Shown: positions 11,688-22,900 of the stretch, piece after piece
How positions within the stretch are numbered: the first letter of the stretch is position 1
How the letters are laid out: each line of letters opens with the position of its first letter
Assembly (NCBI GenBank): GCA_031216915.1
Contig: CM062294.1
Span: 393,877,217 to 393,941,216 of the forward strand
Direction of reading: 5' to 3'
Length of the DNA: 64,000 nucleotides
Source: Pictodentalium vernedei
Taxonomy: Eukaryota > Mollusca > Scaphopoda > Dentaliida > Dentaliidae
Translations under genes and position numbers: made by a program
The notes under the pieces: model-generated
What the model was told of the DNA's origin: nothing
The model's database searches: none
Seen by the model: the letters and a program-made list of their open reading frames with translations, nothing else

Positions 11688-12847
11688 CGGTCCCACTAAC
11701 CACCAAGATGAACCGAGAAATAAAAAAGAAAGACACAAGACAATTTTAAATGCTTTATGCACTTACCAGCGGGTGTACTCAATTATATAATCCACATTTA
11801 AAGACATTTGATGTATAAAGAGTCCGAAATACCGCCTGTAACATGTAACTCGCAATCCAGAAAATTACGTCTTGGTCTATAGAAGGAAAGCACTGCAGCT
11901 TGGTGATCATTGGTGATCACTGTGACCATTGACAGTGTTATTGAACAGTGTTAATTATTGGTTTATCAGTTTGTTTCACACCTGAAATTCGATGTCCAGT
12001 GTAGTTGTGGTTAAGTCATGTTATCATACAATAAAACATTCTGGAACATTACTTTACACCACCGGCTGTCGGAGAGATTTACCAAATAATTAAGACAACA
12101 GAGTTTCAATAAGTCCACCCTGTCCTTGATCCTCATCCACCCAAGGTTCTAGTGCTGCGGCATTACTCGACCCCGTTACCCAGTAAATATCCTAAATAAA
12201 ACACAGACCAGAATTCTTGTTATGAACAATCCCTGGTCACCTCCCAGTTCGAGGTTCTCGGGGGGTCTGTCCCAAATACCCAACTGTTAGTGCGCACACT
12301 CCAACCAAATAAGATTATGGGCCATCGCTTCCGACTTTTGTGGGTTCATAATCCCACATCGTCCCCGTGCGCCTTCGGCGTGCTGAAACTTTCCATCCAT
12401 TCATCAAGAAAGCAACCAGAGATGTTACCAAAAAAAAAAAAAATAAAAATAAGTAGTCGCCAGAGATACTGCAATACAGCAACAAAAGAAAAGAAAAAAA
12501 TTATGAGCACCAGTCACAGACACTGCAAGAAAGCAGCCAAACATGTTTCACAAAAACATGGTTGCAACAAAAAAACAAGGGGTGTGTGTCCATCCCATTA
12601 GCTCACCAACGCAAGGCATGCAATAAATCTAGGCTTACTACGAATCTGCAAAAAAATATGAAATACAAAACCCACAGCGTACTGGTGATAGCCTCCACTC
12701 ATGTATAGCAAAACAGGTAAGAAATTTTCCAAGTCCACGCTGACAAAAAAAGTCTAACATCATCATCAAGTTGCATTAAAAAAGTCCAAAATCTCCGTAA
12801 AATGCCCGGCCAACGGTTAAGGTCATCTTAGACATACATGAAATATT

Positions 12848-13136
12848 GTAGCGGTCAAGGTATAAAGGCCATTTACCAACCAGCCTGGTTGGTCCGGATC
12901 TCTTAGTCTCGTGGTAAATCAGTCGCTTTGTGTGCTAGAGGTCGACGGTTCGAACTGTAGCGGTCGAGGTATAAAGGCCATTTACCAGCCAGCCTGGTTG
13001 GTCCGGATCTCTTAGTCTCGTGGTAAATCGGTCGCTTTGTGTGCTAGAGGTCGACGGTTCGAACCCCGGCTCCCGCACTTATCTCTCCTCCTGTTACAGA
13101 ACCCAGGCTCCCGCACTTATCTCTCCCCCTGTTACA
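12848..13136 (+). mobile_element. tRNA-like SINE, tandem dimer
   Basis: Two head-to-tail copies, 12848-12956 and 12957-13065 (period 109 bp, a few differences), start GTAGCGGTC(A/G)AGGTATAAAG. Each carries an A-box-like segment (TTAGTCTCGTGGTAAATC) and a B-box (GGTTCGAAC), the internal promoter of RNA polymerase III. The second copy continues into a 3' part (CTCCCGCACTTATCTCTCC, then CTGTTACA) that is itself duplicated. The internal promoter suggests a tRNA-derived SINE that duplicated in place; it is not a functional tRNA gene because the cloverleaf is not preserved. Confidence 0.65.
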
Positions 13137-13321
13137 ATATGAAAGCCACAGCATGCGGTTGGTAGCCCCAAGCATGAACAGCAAAACAGGTCAGAAATTT
13201 TCTTCTAAGTCCACACTGACAAAAAAGTCTAACATTGGATTAAAAAAGTAAAAAAATCTCCGAAAAATGTCCGGCTAAGGGTTAATGTCATGTTATATTA
13301 ATGCATTTAACACATATATAA

Positions 13322-13670
13322 GGGAGCGCGATGGCTCAGTGGTAGACTGTTGGACTTCCATGCTAGAGGTCCCGAGTTCGACCCCGTCCGAGACGACCCG
13401 CGTTGTGTCCTTGGGCAAGGTACTTTATCCCGGTTACCTACACGGGGGGAACCATGACGCCGTGTACTGTACGTCGATGGTGCACATGTCCTCAATCGCT
13501 GTAACCCTGCTTGGGCGGAGCTTGAACAGAGTTCGAATGTTGAGAAGCTAGCAGTTGCTCGTCGATGCTCGATGGTTCTCTCCGGGTACTCAGGCTTCCT
13601 CCACCCGTAAAACTGTCACGATTAGCCATTGTGCATAAGTATGTGACCTTAAGCACCAATAAATAATAAT
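13322..13670 (+). mobile_element. Full-length tRNA-derived SINE with the GTCCTTGGGCAAGG core
   Basis: The head GGGAGCGCGATGGCTCAGTG holds the A box, and GAGTTCGACCC near 13376 is the B box. A central segment, TGTCCTTGGGCAAGG, resembles the conserved core of V/Meta-type animal SINEs (from memory). The 3' end reads GTATGTGACCTTAAG and then (AATA)n, probably matching a partner LINE. The copy is flanked by an exact 11-bp target duplication, AACACATATAT, at 13309-13319 and 13671-13681. Two more copies of the family occur at 24937-25067 and 27404-27754. Confidence 0.92.
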
Positions 13671-14135
13671 AACACATATATGAAATAGAAAAGCCACAGC
13701 ATACCTCCACTCATGCTATAGCAAAACAGGTCAGAATACATTGCCTGTCGGTCCCAGGCCCGGATAAAAGCAGGGGGAGTAAGAACTCAAATGCTGCCAG
13801 ACATTAATTTCTGTCGGTCGCCAGTCCAGTTGAAAACAGAAGGAAATTTCTATTAACTGCCATGTCAGACACCAAGCTGCTGAATTAACCTACTAAACAC
13901 CAAGAAGTAAACCAAGCTGCAGCGCTAACCTACTAAAGACCAAGAAGTACTTTTCTGGATCACGCATGTTACATGTTAAGCGGTATTTCGGGTCTTTTAT
14001 ACATCAAACGTCGTTAAATGTGACTTATATAGTTCACTACATGCCCATAATAAGTAAATAAAGCATTCAAAAAGGTATTGTATCTTTATTTTTCAACTTC
14101 TTCGTTCATCTTGGTTCTTTTTGGTGTTTAGTAGG

Positions 14136-15070
14136 ATTCTAAACTTGTTTAACTTTCTGTAGTTTCCGGATTCAGCATTGCAACTGGGGACTGTATCTCG
14201 CAATTATTGCATTGCCAGCTGAATATGTTCCTGTGAATGTGCCATGTGTTATATATTACATCGCCTCGCAGGTTCCAAAACAGCAATGAAATGTTTGCAG
14301 ATTTCAGATCTTTGGAAATTAAATCGTCTCCCAACTTGGCCCAAGAATCTCGTGATAAAACAAGAATGTGTTCCCAACACAACCTAAATTTCGTGATTGT
14401 TCATTTGGGAGGAGCAGGGATATGTGGGCTTTAGTGACCACAGTGTTAAGGCTTTCTAGCCTGAGGACCACGATAAATCAGCGGCCGGTCGAAGTGTTCT
14501 TATCAATGACAGTTAATGACATTATTAGTCCAATACACTATAAAATGTTCGTGTTTTAGCCATTAATTTACATGATTTCAAAGACAGCTTCATCTGAACT
14601 AAGAGTCCCACCTCACCGTGGACGCTTGTCTTCAATATTGACGGAAATCACGTATCATATACGCATGCAGTTATCCTAACTATTTGTCTTCCCGACAGCC
14701 TACTGTGTAAACTAATGTTCCAGACTATTTGGAATTCAAATACAAAGACAGGGTGGTTGGACCAAGTGATTGAGGTAATAGAGAACTATTCACTGGAGAT
14801 CTCAGACTTAAAAGTAGGTACAGCCCAGGGTAAAAAAATCGTCAGAGAAAATGTCATGGATGATTGTAACCGGAATTGGTGGAGAGTGGAGGTGGTGGTT
14901 GGGGGGCAAAGCAAATAAATCTTCGAGTTGTCTGCATGATAAAGAGAAGCCAGGTGTTGAAGACTGACTACCTTGGCGGCAGCTTTGGGAGAGTCACTGC
15001 TGTTCAAGCTGAGGTCGCGGTCGCTGGAGCTTGGAGGAAAATTCGAAAGGACAGTGGACAAGAGAGTTAT
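14136..15070. other. Unassigned, no convincing gene
   Basis: Several frames of 60-160 codons overlap on both strands, but none shows a recognisable domain or sensible composition. No repeat partner was found inside the window. Confidence 0.4.
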
Positions 15071-15075
15071 TTCGG

Positions 15076-15200
15076 GTCCGTAACGACTCGGCCTCGGGAC
15101 AACTCGGCCCAAGGTGATTTTTTTCAGGACAACTCTGCCCCTTCTTGGGCCGACTTCTCCCGATTTTGGGGACCGACTTGTCCCGATTTTTTCAGCATTT
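15076..15200. repeat. Terminal word array (GGACAACTCGGCC type)
   Basis: Tandem degenerate units: CGGGACAACTCGGCCC, AGGACAACTCTGCCCC, GGGCCGACTTCTCCCG and GACCGACTTGTCCCG. The reverse complement of the word, GGGCCGAGTTGTCC, is the unit of the array at 26683-26770. The two could be the ends of one element, but no matching target duplication was found, so this is left open. Confidence 0.65.
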
Positions 15201-16156
15201 CTATAGGTTTTTTTTAATATCAAGAATTTTGAAATTAATTTAATTGTATTATATATTAACACATTTTGAAATATTTATTATAAATTTCGTCCCATAAACA
15301 TCTCGGTCTGATGTTTAACAGCCTTGGCACTTCGAGCGCTCATTTGGTATTAATTGTCAGTAGTGGGAGAGCGATGGATCGTGCCCCATTGGGGGGAGGG
15401 AATAGGGGAAGGGGAAGTGACGTCATGTCACGTGACCTGGTGGCGCCATGTTTGGTTGTCATGGTGACCCACGTGAGCGGCCATCTTGTGACGTCATCTC
15501 CATAGTGTACGTGGTGTGAGTGCGCATGCGCAGCGCGTGTTGTTAGGGTGATACGTGTTTCCGTCGTCCATTTTTAGCACGTGGTTGCTATGTGACCTAA
15601 AGTCTTACAACAAGACGGGGGTATGTTCGGAGGATGTGTTCCTTTGTAGAAGGGTAATTTCTGGATTCGTAGAACTACCACAAACAACCCGACAATCCCT
15701 CCAAATCACCGAAAACGACTTTATTTCCCCATTTTATCGGCTTAGTACGTAGTGCTGTAGTACCGAAGGGACCCCTGAGGTGTGTTCGATTGAACTAGAG
15801 TATATCTAATTACCCAAATAGGCCCGACCACCCTTACAGATCACCAAAATCTCCACCAAACCACCCAAACGGACATGTGAAGTCCCATTTTGGGCATATA
15901 AAAATAACACGTTATGCTATAGCACCAAGGGGTACAGGGGGTATGTTCTATAGAATAGGAGTACAGGGCCTGATTTTCCCAGAATCCCATTTTTAATGCC
16001 CATTACATATGTTTCTCTATCACTAACAGTCTGTCCAGTCCAAACTATCTCTGGTTCTCTCGTCCAAGTCTTAAAATTACCAGCGCTTGATTTCCCATAA
16101 TGCAGTTACCTCCCTTGTGTATATCAAAAACATTCCCAAACCCAATAAGCAATCGA

Positions 16157-18843
16157 ATATGAAAGCCTATGAAAAAGCATTTCCTCTCAACCGTGTTCAC
16201 CAGAACAAAAAAATTTATTAAAAAACAGCCATGGATGACAAGGGGCTTGTAATATCCTCCAACAACAAAGAAAAATTCTACAAGAAAAAACTCCAAGCTC
16301 CCACCGAAAGGAACTCCGAAAAGTATAAACACTACTGTAGAATCTTCAACAAGGTAAAAAAAACAATGTAAAGCTACCTATTATAGAGATATCCTAAACG
16401 AAAACAAAAACAATATGCGAAGAACGTGGCAGATTTTAAACGAAGCCATCAATAAAGAAAAACGTGAAGCCAGATTACCCTCGATCTTCATCCAGGACAA
16501 CATCGAGTTAAACGAGCCCCATGCCATCGCAGAAGAATTCAACAATTTCTTTATCAACATTGGAAAAAACACATCCGAACAGATTCAGAAAACTAATAAG
16601 TCCTACACAGATTACATGGACAACAATGTCTCCAATAATCTTTATTTAATACCCACAAATCCCACAGAAGTCAACCGAGTAGTAAATGAAATGAAGTCAA
16701 AATTATCTAAAGACTGCGATGACATCACAACCTGTCTTCTTAAGCATACGATAACCGAAGTATTGGATCCTCTAACACATGTAATTAACAATTCTTTCCT
16801 AAACGGCAAAGTACCAGACAGGATGAAGATCGCGGAGGTGATACCCATATTTAAAGCGGGTGACGAGCACAGCTTTACAAATTACAGACCTATCAATATA
16901 CTTCCGGTATTCTCAAAAGTGAGGCTAGCTAGTTTCCTCAATAGGTTTAATATCTTATACCCTCACCAATATGGGTTCCGAAAGCAACATAGTACTATTC
17001 ATCCAGTTCTTCAGCTCCTTAAAAGCATCGCAATCGAAAATAATAAACAAGAAAAAAAAAAACAGCACCTTAGCACTGTTCCTGGATTTGTCAAAGGCCT
17101 TTGACACCATCCATAAATCACGAAATACTATTAGGTAAACTGGAAAAATATGGTATCCGAGGTGTCACCAACAATTGGTTTAGAAGTTACTTGTCCAACA
17201 GGTCTCAATATGTTACGTACGGAGAACACAAATCGAACTTAGCCAAACAGAGTTGCGGTATGCCACAGGGCTCGAGTTTAGGCCCTATTCTTTTTCTTTT
17301 ATATATAAATGATATAAGTAACTCACATCACTCAATCTTTTATCATTTGCCGATGACACCACTGCACACTGCCCGGGCTCCGACAATAATCCCATTACAC
17401 CGTATTTCAATGGCGAGCTCCAGAAACTATTCAAATGGTGCTCTGTGAACCAGTTAATGCTGAATGCTAAGAAAACTTCGTACATCATACTTAATCCAAA
17501 TAAAGGTAGGAACAATAATCTTTGTCAAGAGGTGAAAATAAATAACCAAAACATTAACAAGGTTGGGGCCACCGAAACAGAAAAATCTGTGAAATTCTTA
17601 GGAATTAGCATTGATGAACATTTATCCTACAAGGCTCACATATCCCGATTATGCTCGAAAATAGCACAGGCTAACTATAGTCTTAACAAGAAGCTCTAAA
17701 ACATTGTATTGCGCCCTCATGCATAGCCATTTGGTATACGGAATCCAGGCATGGGGCAACTCAAGAGCTATCAAAAAAACTAGCTGCCCTGCAAAAACGT
17801 TCATTACGAATAATTAACAACAAAAAGTACAATTCTCATACAGATCCCCTGTTTAAAGAAAACCAAATACTCAAGGTTGATGATTTGTTTAGGCTACATG
17901 CACTACTGTTCGTATTTGACTGGCAGAACGGCAGATTATCGGTGTCTTTCAATGATATATTTAAAATCACTGACAATCCATCTGGTAGGAGAACTAGACA
18001 GTCGGGCCTCCTATACATAGAAAAAACGCGGACCCAAACTCTGGATAAATTTCCGTTATACACCTTTCCGAAACTATGGAATGCTCTGGACGATACAACT
18101 CATAATATTAGCGACAGACGCATGCTTAAGAACAAGTTAACTTCCACATTCATTTCCTCACATTCCAGTTATGTCAGCTGCAACAATCCCTACTGCCCCG
18201 ATTGCACTTCGTAAACTTCGTAAATTTGGAAATTGTCAAAGTCATGGTCCGCGTCTAAATCTGGAATCCTCGTCTTGTGCAACCTGTCGTGCTTCCTCCT
18301 TACAGTGGTGCTATGTAAAATACTATATGGATACAATTAAGAACTTGCAAATAAAAGTCTAAACAAATAAATCATAACGTCATCCTACGACGATGATGCA
18401 GCTAACGTAGACACCACGCCCAAACATCATGACCGACCTCTTTGTCACAGTCTAAATGATACGAACTTCACGATGGGACTTGTTGCCGCCCTCGGGTGTT
18501 ATGATAAGTAGTGGAGGGAGTCCTATAGGCAGGTTGCTTCTTGCCTACCTTGAATCACCGTCTTTCTGCTGGCGAAAATGAAACACTAATTCTCTAATCC
18601 CAGAAAAATAATAATTCGATCTTCATTCTCCATCATGTGTCACATAATTGGCTGTCAGTTCATTCTTTCAGTCACAGTCTGTTTGCAATCACCCCATCTT
18701 CTTCCAGGGGGTGGCAGGCAGACAGCCAATCTGGCTATGCCACTTCCCATGGTATACTTCTCATTACATTTGTGCAATATGTTTATTTGTAACCATTTTA
18801 CATGTATGTGTACCGTGAATAAAGAATCTGAAATCTGAATCTG
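16157..18843 (+). pseudogene. LINE, 5'-truncated, inserted in the foldback left arm
   Basis: Reverse-transcriptase gene of a non-LTR retrotransposon. Order seen: a WMTRGL segment (about 16230), the domain start with RTWQILNEAINKEKREARLPS (shown up to 16480), NYRPINILPVF (about 16880), FLDLSKAFDTI in a shifted frame (about 17080), a CGMPQGSSLGP segment (about 17255), SFADDTT in a shifted frame (about 17345), a WNALDDT segment (about 18075) and a cysteine-bearing end CNNPYCPDC (about 18185). At least four frameshifts break it. After the coding part come about 480 bp of 3' untranslated sequence and an (AATCTG)n tail. Short AATCGA repeats flank it (16151-16156 and 18844-18849), consistent with target-primed insertion. 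The endonuclease is missing. Confidence 0.88.
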
Positions 18844-19505
18844 AATCGAGTAGTTACTGATAAACCATTGCTCGAATGACTCGAATCCCATCGAGAAAAT
18901 GAGCTTTGGAGTAATTGCTCGATCGAGTGACTCGGCATATTGCTTGAACGACTCGAATCCCCTCGAGCAAATGAGCCAACAAGCAATTGCTCATTCGAGT
19001 GACTCCTCGAACAACTCTTCGACTCATTTCAGAAAAAAGGGATTCCATAGCCACAGGCGTTTTCGAAAAAGAGATTCCATAAATGAGATTCCACAAAAGG
19101 GATTCCATAAGTGGGATTCCGTCTTACCTCGAGTGACTCGCACATATTGCTCGAACAACTCGAATCCCATCGAGCAAATGAGCCAATGAGCAATTGCACG
19201 TTTGAGTGACTCCTCGAACAACTCTTTGACTTATTTCAGAAAAACGGATTCCATAGCCACAGGCGTTTTCGAAAAAGGGAATCCACAAATGGGATTCCAC
19301 AAAAGGGATTCCGTAAGTGGGATTCCGTCTTACCTCGTGTGACTCGCACATATTGCTCTAACGACTCAAATCCCATCGAGCAAATGAGCCAACGAGCAAT
19401 TGCTCATTCGAGTAACTCCTCGAACGACTCATTTCAGAAAAAAGGATTCCAAAGCCACAGGCGTTTTCGAAAAAGGGATTCTGTAAAATAGGATTCCTAT
19501 CTAGG
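18844..19505. repeat. Inner left arm: about three 207-bp satellite units
   Basis: Landmark CATATTGCT(C/T)GAACGACTC-like text recurs near 18935, 19142 and 19349. Each unit also holds the phrase CCATAGCCACAGGCGTTTTCG. The same units occur in reverse complement at 20478-21145. Frames that cross these units on both strands are by-products of the repeat. Confidence 0.9.
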
Positions 19506-19731
19506 ATACTTTTTATAGGATACTTATTTGAAGATATCTGGTCAACCCATTTCACAGGGTATTCCCCTTCCTTGCTAGTAAAAAAAACAAGAATTTCTGT
19601 TATATTTTAAAAATATATTGATTTTTCTGTACACTGTTTGTTGTACATTTCAATATTTGTTCTGTTTATTCTGTTATCTACTTTGTGTTCGGTCACTTCA
19701 TTCTTCGTTCACTTTGCTCTCTCCATTGTCA

Positions 19732-20444
19732 TCACTGGTTCTGTATCTTGATCGCTGTTCCCTGCGAAGCTTTATTGTAGAGTTCTCTCTGTCTTTGTAA
19801 AATCTGGTTGTAGTGACGAATCTTCTCAGTCTCGTTCATGGTTCTAGATTCTGGAATCTCCCTCAGTTCTCTATCCAGATCCATCGAGGCACGTTCGTTG
19901 AGTTCTCTACGCACCAAACACTGTCGATTTAGTAAACTTTCCAATAACCTGGGTTCGACCAAAACGTATTTTTTTCTTCACTTGTTGGATTATGCTCTGA
20001 TTCTGGCTTCTTTCCTGTTCCGGTTATTACTGCATGAGACATTTCTGTTGGTGGCTCTGGTACCCACAAGTTTCTGGTTGGTTTATTTGGTTCTGGTTTA
20101 TTGCCCATCCCGGTCATTACCTTCTGAGGCATTTCTGTTTGTGGCATTGGTACCCACTGGTTTCTGGTTGGTTTATGGGTATTCACCAGGTACGGTTTTG
20201 ACAGGTCCATTGGTTCATCTTGGTTTATTTCCTTGCGTTTTTCTCTTCTGCATATTTGCCACAGTTCCAGCGGTGAGTGGACCTTCTCGTGTCTGGATAG
20301 GCGGTGTCTCCTGTTAGACGTCTTTGCACACTTTGAGCATCGATACCTCTTAGCGCTGTGGATGGTTCGCCTGTGTAGTATGAGACATTTAAAATGACTG
20401 AATGATTTCTGGCACTCTTCACAGGTGTGATGTTGATCCATCAC
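19732..20444 (-). pseudogene. C2H2 zinc-finger protein of the foldback element, one frameshift
   Basis: From M at 20444, two C2H2 fingers are visible: CEECQKSFSHFKCLILHRR with its second His at +4, then CSKCAKTSNRRHRLSRHEK with spacing C-x2-C-x12-H-x3-H. A basic stretch follows, then EPMDLSKP, which fits the P-x-D-L-S motif used by CtBP-binding proteins (could be chance). A proline-rich part contains two copies of a TRN-WVP repeat. Near 19975 a run of A bases carries a frameshift. In the next frame the protein continues as KKKYVLVEPRLLESL and then LDRELREI and EKIRHYNQILQRQREL, a pattern I recall from many repeated invertebrate hypothetical proteins but cannot name. It is the only gene between the element's arms, so it is the candidate mobility or arm-binding factor. 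No catalytic motif is visible. Confidence 0.7.
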
Positions 20445-20477
20445 TGGCTAAACGTGGAATGACAAAATTTGGGAGAG

Positions 20478-21985
20478 GAATCCCTTTTTATACCCTCGAG
20501 ATTTTATGTAAAAACACGGAATCCCATTTGTGGAATCCCTTTTGTGAAAACGCCTGTGGCTATGGAAGCCCTTTTTTCTGAAATAAGTCAAAGAGTCGTT
20601 CGAGGAGTCACTCGAACGAGCAATTGCTCGTTGGCTCATTTGCTCAATGGGATTCGAGTCGCTCGAGCAATATGTGCAAGACACTCGAGGTAAGACTGAA
20701 TCCCACTTATGGAATCCCTTTTGTGGAATCCATTTTTCGAAAACGCCTGTGGCTATGGAATCCCTTTTTTCTGAAATGAGTCGAAGAGTCGTTCGAGGAG
20801 TCACTGAAACGAACAATTGCTCGTTGGCTCATTTGCTTGATAAGATTCGAGTCATTCGAACAATATGTGCGAGTCACTCGAGGTAAGACGGAATCCCACT
20901 TATGGAATCCCTTTTGTGGAATCCCATTTGTAGAATCCCTTTTTCGAAAACGCCTGTGGCTATGGAATCCCTTTTTTTCTGAAATGAGTCGAAGAGTCGT
21001 TCGAGGAGTCACTCGAATGAGCAATTGCTCGTTGGCTCATTTGCTCGATGGGATTTGAGTTGTTCGAGCAATATGCCGAGTCACTCTATGGAGCAATTAC
21101 TCTAAAGCTCATTTTCTCGATGGGATTCGAGTCATTCAAGCAATGGTTTATCAGTACCTACTTGATTGCTTATTGGGTTTGGGAATGCTTTTGATATACA
21201 CAAGGGAGAAAACTGCATTATGGGAAATCAAGCACTGGTAATTATAAGACTTGGACGAGAGAACCAGAGATAGTTTGGATTGGATAGACTGTTAGTGATA
21301 GAGAAGCATATGCAATAGGCATTAAAAATGGGATTCTAGGAAAATCAGGCCCTGTACTCCTATTCAATAGAACATACCCCCTGTACTCCTTGGTTCTATA
21401 GCATAACGTGTTATTTTTATATGCCCAAAATGGGGCTTCACATTTCCGTTTGGGTGGTTTGGTGGCGATTTTGGTGGTCTGTAAGGGTGGTCGGGCCTAT
21501 TTAGGTAATTAGATATACTCTAGTTCAATCGAACACACCCCCAGGGAACCCCGCGGTACTATAGCACTACGTGCTAAGCCGATACAATGGGGAAATAAAA
21601 TCGTTTTCGGTGATTTGGAGGAATTGTCGGGTTATTTGTGGTAATTCTACAAATCCAGAAATTACTCCTCTACAAAGGAACACATCCTCCGAGCATACCC
21701 CCCCCCCCCCCCCCCCCGTCTTGTTGTAAGACTTTAGGTCACATAGCAGCCACGTGCTACCATAGAAACCAAGATGGCGGCCTCCAGTATACAAAATGGA
21801 CGACGGAAACACGTATCACCCTAACAACACGTGCTGCCCATGCGCACTCACACCACGTATCACTATGGAGATAACGTCACAAGATGGCCGCTCACGCGGG
21901 TTACCACGACAACCAAACATGGCGCCACCAGGTCACGTGACATGACGTCACTTCCCCCTCCCCCAATGAGGCACGATCCACCACT
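20478..21985. repeat. Right arm of the foldback element
   Basis: Reverse complement of 18844-19505 (207-bp units, 20478-21145) followed by the reverse complement of 15357-16156 (21150-21985). A poly-C run near 21701-21717 differs from the left arm, which has only GGGGG at the same place (about 15618), so the run has expanded in one arm. Elsewhere the arms agree closely, with scattered substitutions. Confidence 0.88.
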
Positions 21986-22019
21986 CTCCTACTACTATTG
22001 TCAAAAAAGGAAGGAATCG

Positions 22020-22515
22020 CCTAAATATGCTTCGAAGGCTCAAATTTAAACTTGATAGGAAGATTCTATACTTTTCTTTTGTGAGTCCAGTCTTAGAATA
22101 TGCGTCGCCAGTATGGGACAATTGTGTCAACGTGGAATCGGATGAGCTAGAAAAAATTCAGGTCGAAGCTGTCGGACTTTTTACTGGAGTTACTACTAAG
22201 AGTGCGAGCAAATCCAAATTATATATTGAAATTGGGTGGGAGTCATTACACTAGAGACGTCAGAAACACAAACACAAACAAACAAGCCACCTAAATTCTA
22301 TTATCATTGCTTCTCTAGAAGTAGTCAAATATGCTATCGCAGAATCTGATAGTCCACTTTGCAGCTGTGGTCAAATCGAATCAACACAGCACTTCTTATT
22401 GGAATGTCCACTGTGTGAAAGAGCTATCCAAGAAACAATTAACCAACTCTCACCCGAGCTTACATCGAGATTTCTTCTGCTTGGATCGGAACACTTCACG
22501 AAACACGAAGTATTC
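22020..22515 (+). pseudogene. LINE C-terminal fragment with zinc-knuckle end
   Basis: The frame at 22027-22254 reads as the thumb region of a non-LTR reverse transcriptase (YFSFVSPVLEYASPVWDNC, then a WESLH segment). After a frameshift, 22345-22500 gives CSCGQIESTQHFLLECP, the C-x-C...H...C end seen in many LINE proteins. Only the last part of the element is present, and it abuts the tip of the foldback element to its left. Confidence 0.82.
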
Positions 22516-22539
22516 CGATCCAAACAGAAAAACACTCGA

Positions 22540-22900
22540 CATACAAACATCCGGCTTATTCGGACCTCGACTCTTTCGGACCTTAGCTCATTCGTACCCT
22601 GGTTTTTTCGGACCTCCGGCTCATTCCAACCATTTGCTTTTTCTCGGACCTCCGACTTATTCGCCCCATCAATTACATATTGATAATGATTACAAAAATT
22701 TAAGAAAATGTCAACTATTTTGTTACATTTTATACCAAACAGTCACACATACAATAAAATTCATGTTTTACAAAATTCAATTATGAAAAGATAAAATAAT
22801 TTTCGGATCTCCGGCTTTTTCGCCCCCTCAATTAAATATTGATCATTATGACAATAATTTTGAAAATTTCAACTATTTTTATTACATTACATATTATTGT
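22540..22900. repeat. Terminal word array and 160-bp duplication beside a MULE remnant
   Basis: Degenerate tandem units built on CCGGCTTATTCGGACCTC fill 22545-22672. The block from the last unit to about 22735 recurs at 22800-22890 (shared phrases: TTCGCCCC, TCAATTA, ATATTGAT, CAACTATTTT). It lies just downstream of the transposase remnant and is probably that element's inverted-repeat end. Confidence 0.6.

Larger units (their letters stand above)
11688..14135. mobile_element. Diverged inverted-repeat element of about 2.4 kb
   Basis: About 220 bp at 11690-11915 is the diverged reverse complement of 13895-14130. Shared landmarks are ACCAAGATGAAC, AAATGCTTTAT, TTTGATGTATAAA, CGAAATACCGC and ACATGTAAC. 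The interior has no transposase. It holds three partial direct copies of one block (about 12655, 13140 and 13680; shared phrase AGCAAAACAGGT) and two kinds of SINE. The arms are roughly three quarters identical by eye, so this is an old non-autonomous element or an inverted duplication. No target duplication was found. Confidence 0.6.
15357..21985. mobile_element. Long-arm foldback element carrying a zinc-finger gene
   Basis: The left arm is 15357-16156 plus 18844-19505; the right arm is 20478-21985 in reverse complement. The outer 800 bp of each arm is single-copy and GC-rich at its tip, with landmarks GTGACGTCATGTCACGTGAC and ATAACACGTTATGCTATAG. The inner 650 bp is about three tandem units of about 207 bp containing sub-words such as GACTCGAATCCC and GGGATTCCAT. 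Between the arms lies about 970 bp with one gene (19732-20444). The left arm is interrupted by a LINE; removing it restores continuity with the right arm around AATAAGCAATC...GTACTGATAAACC. The tips resemble CAGTAGTGGGAGAG, but no target duplication was clear. It is not recognisably a MULE. Confidence 0.82.

Noticed and set aside
12890-13070. Functional tRNA gene
   Set aside because: A- and B-box-like motifs are present, but the acceptor and anticodon stems do not pair and the unit is duplicated with a SINE-like tail.
14786-15262. 158-codon minus-strand frame as a host exon
   Set aside because: It overlaps terminal word sequence at 15076-15200, has no domain, and is overlapped by an equally long plus-strand frame.
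18899-21058. Many 60-120-codon frames in the 207-bp units
   Set aside because: They appear on both strands and mirror each other because the arms are inverted copies.
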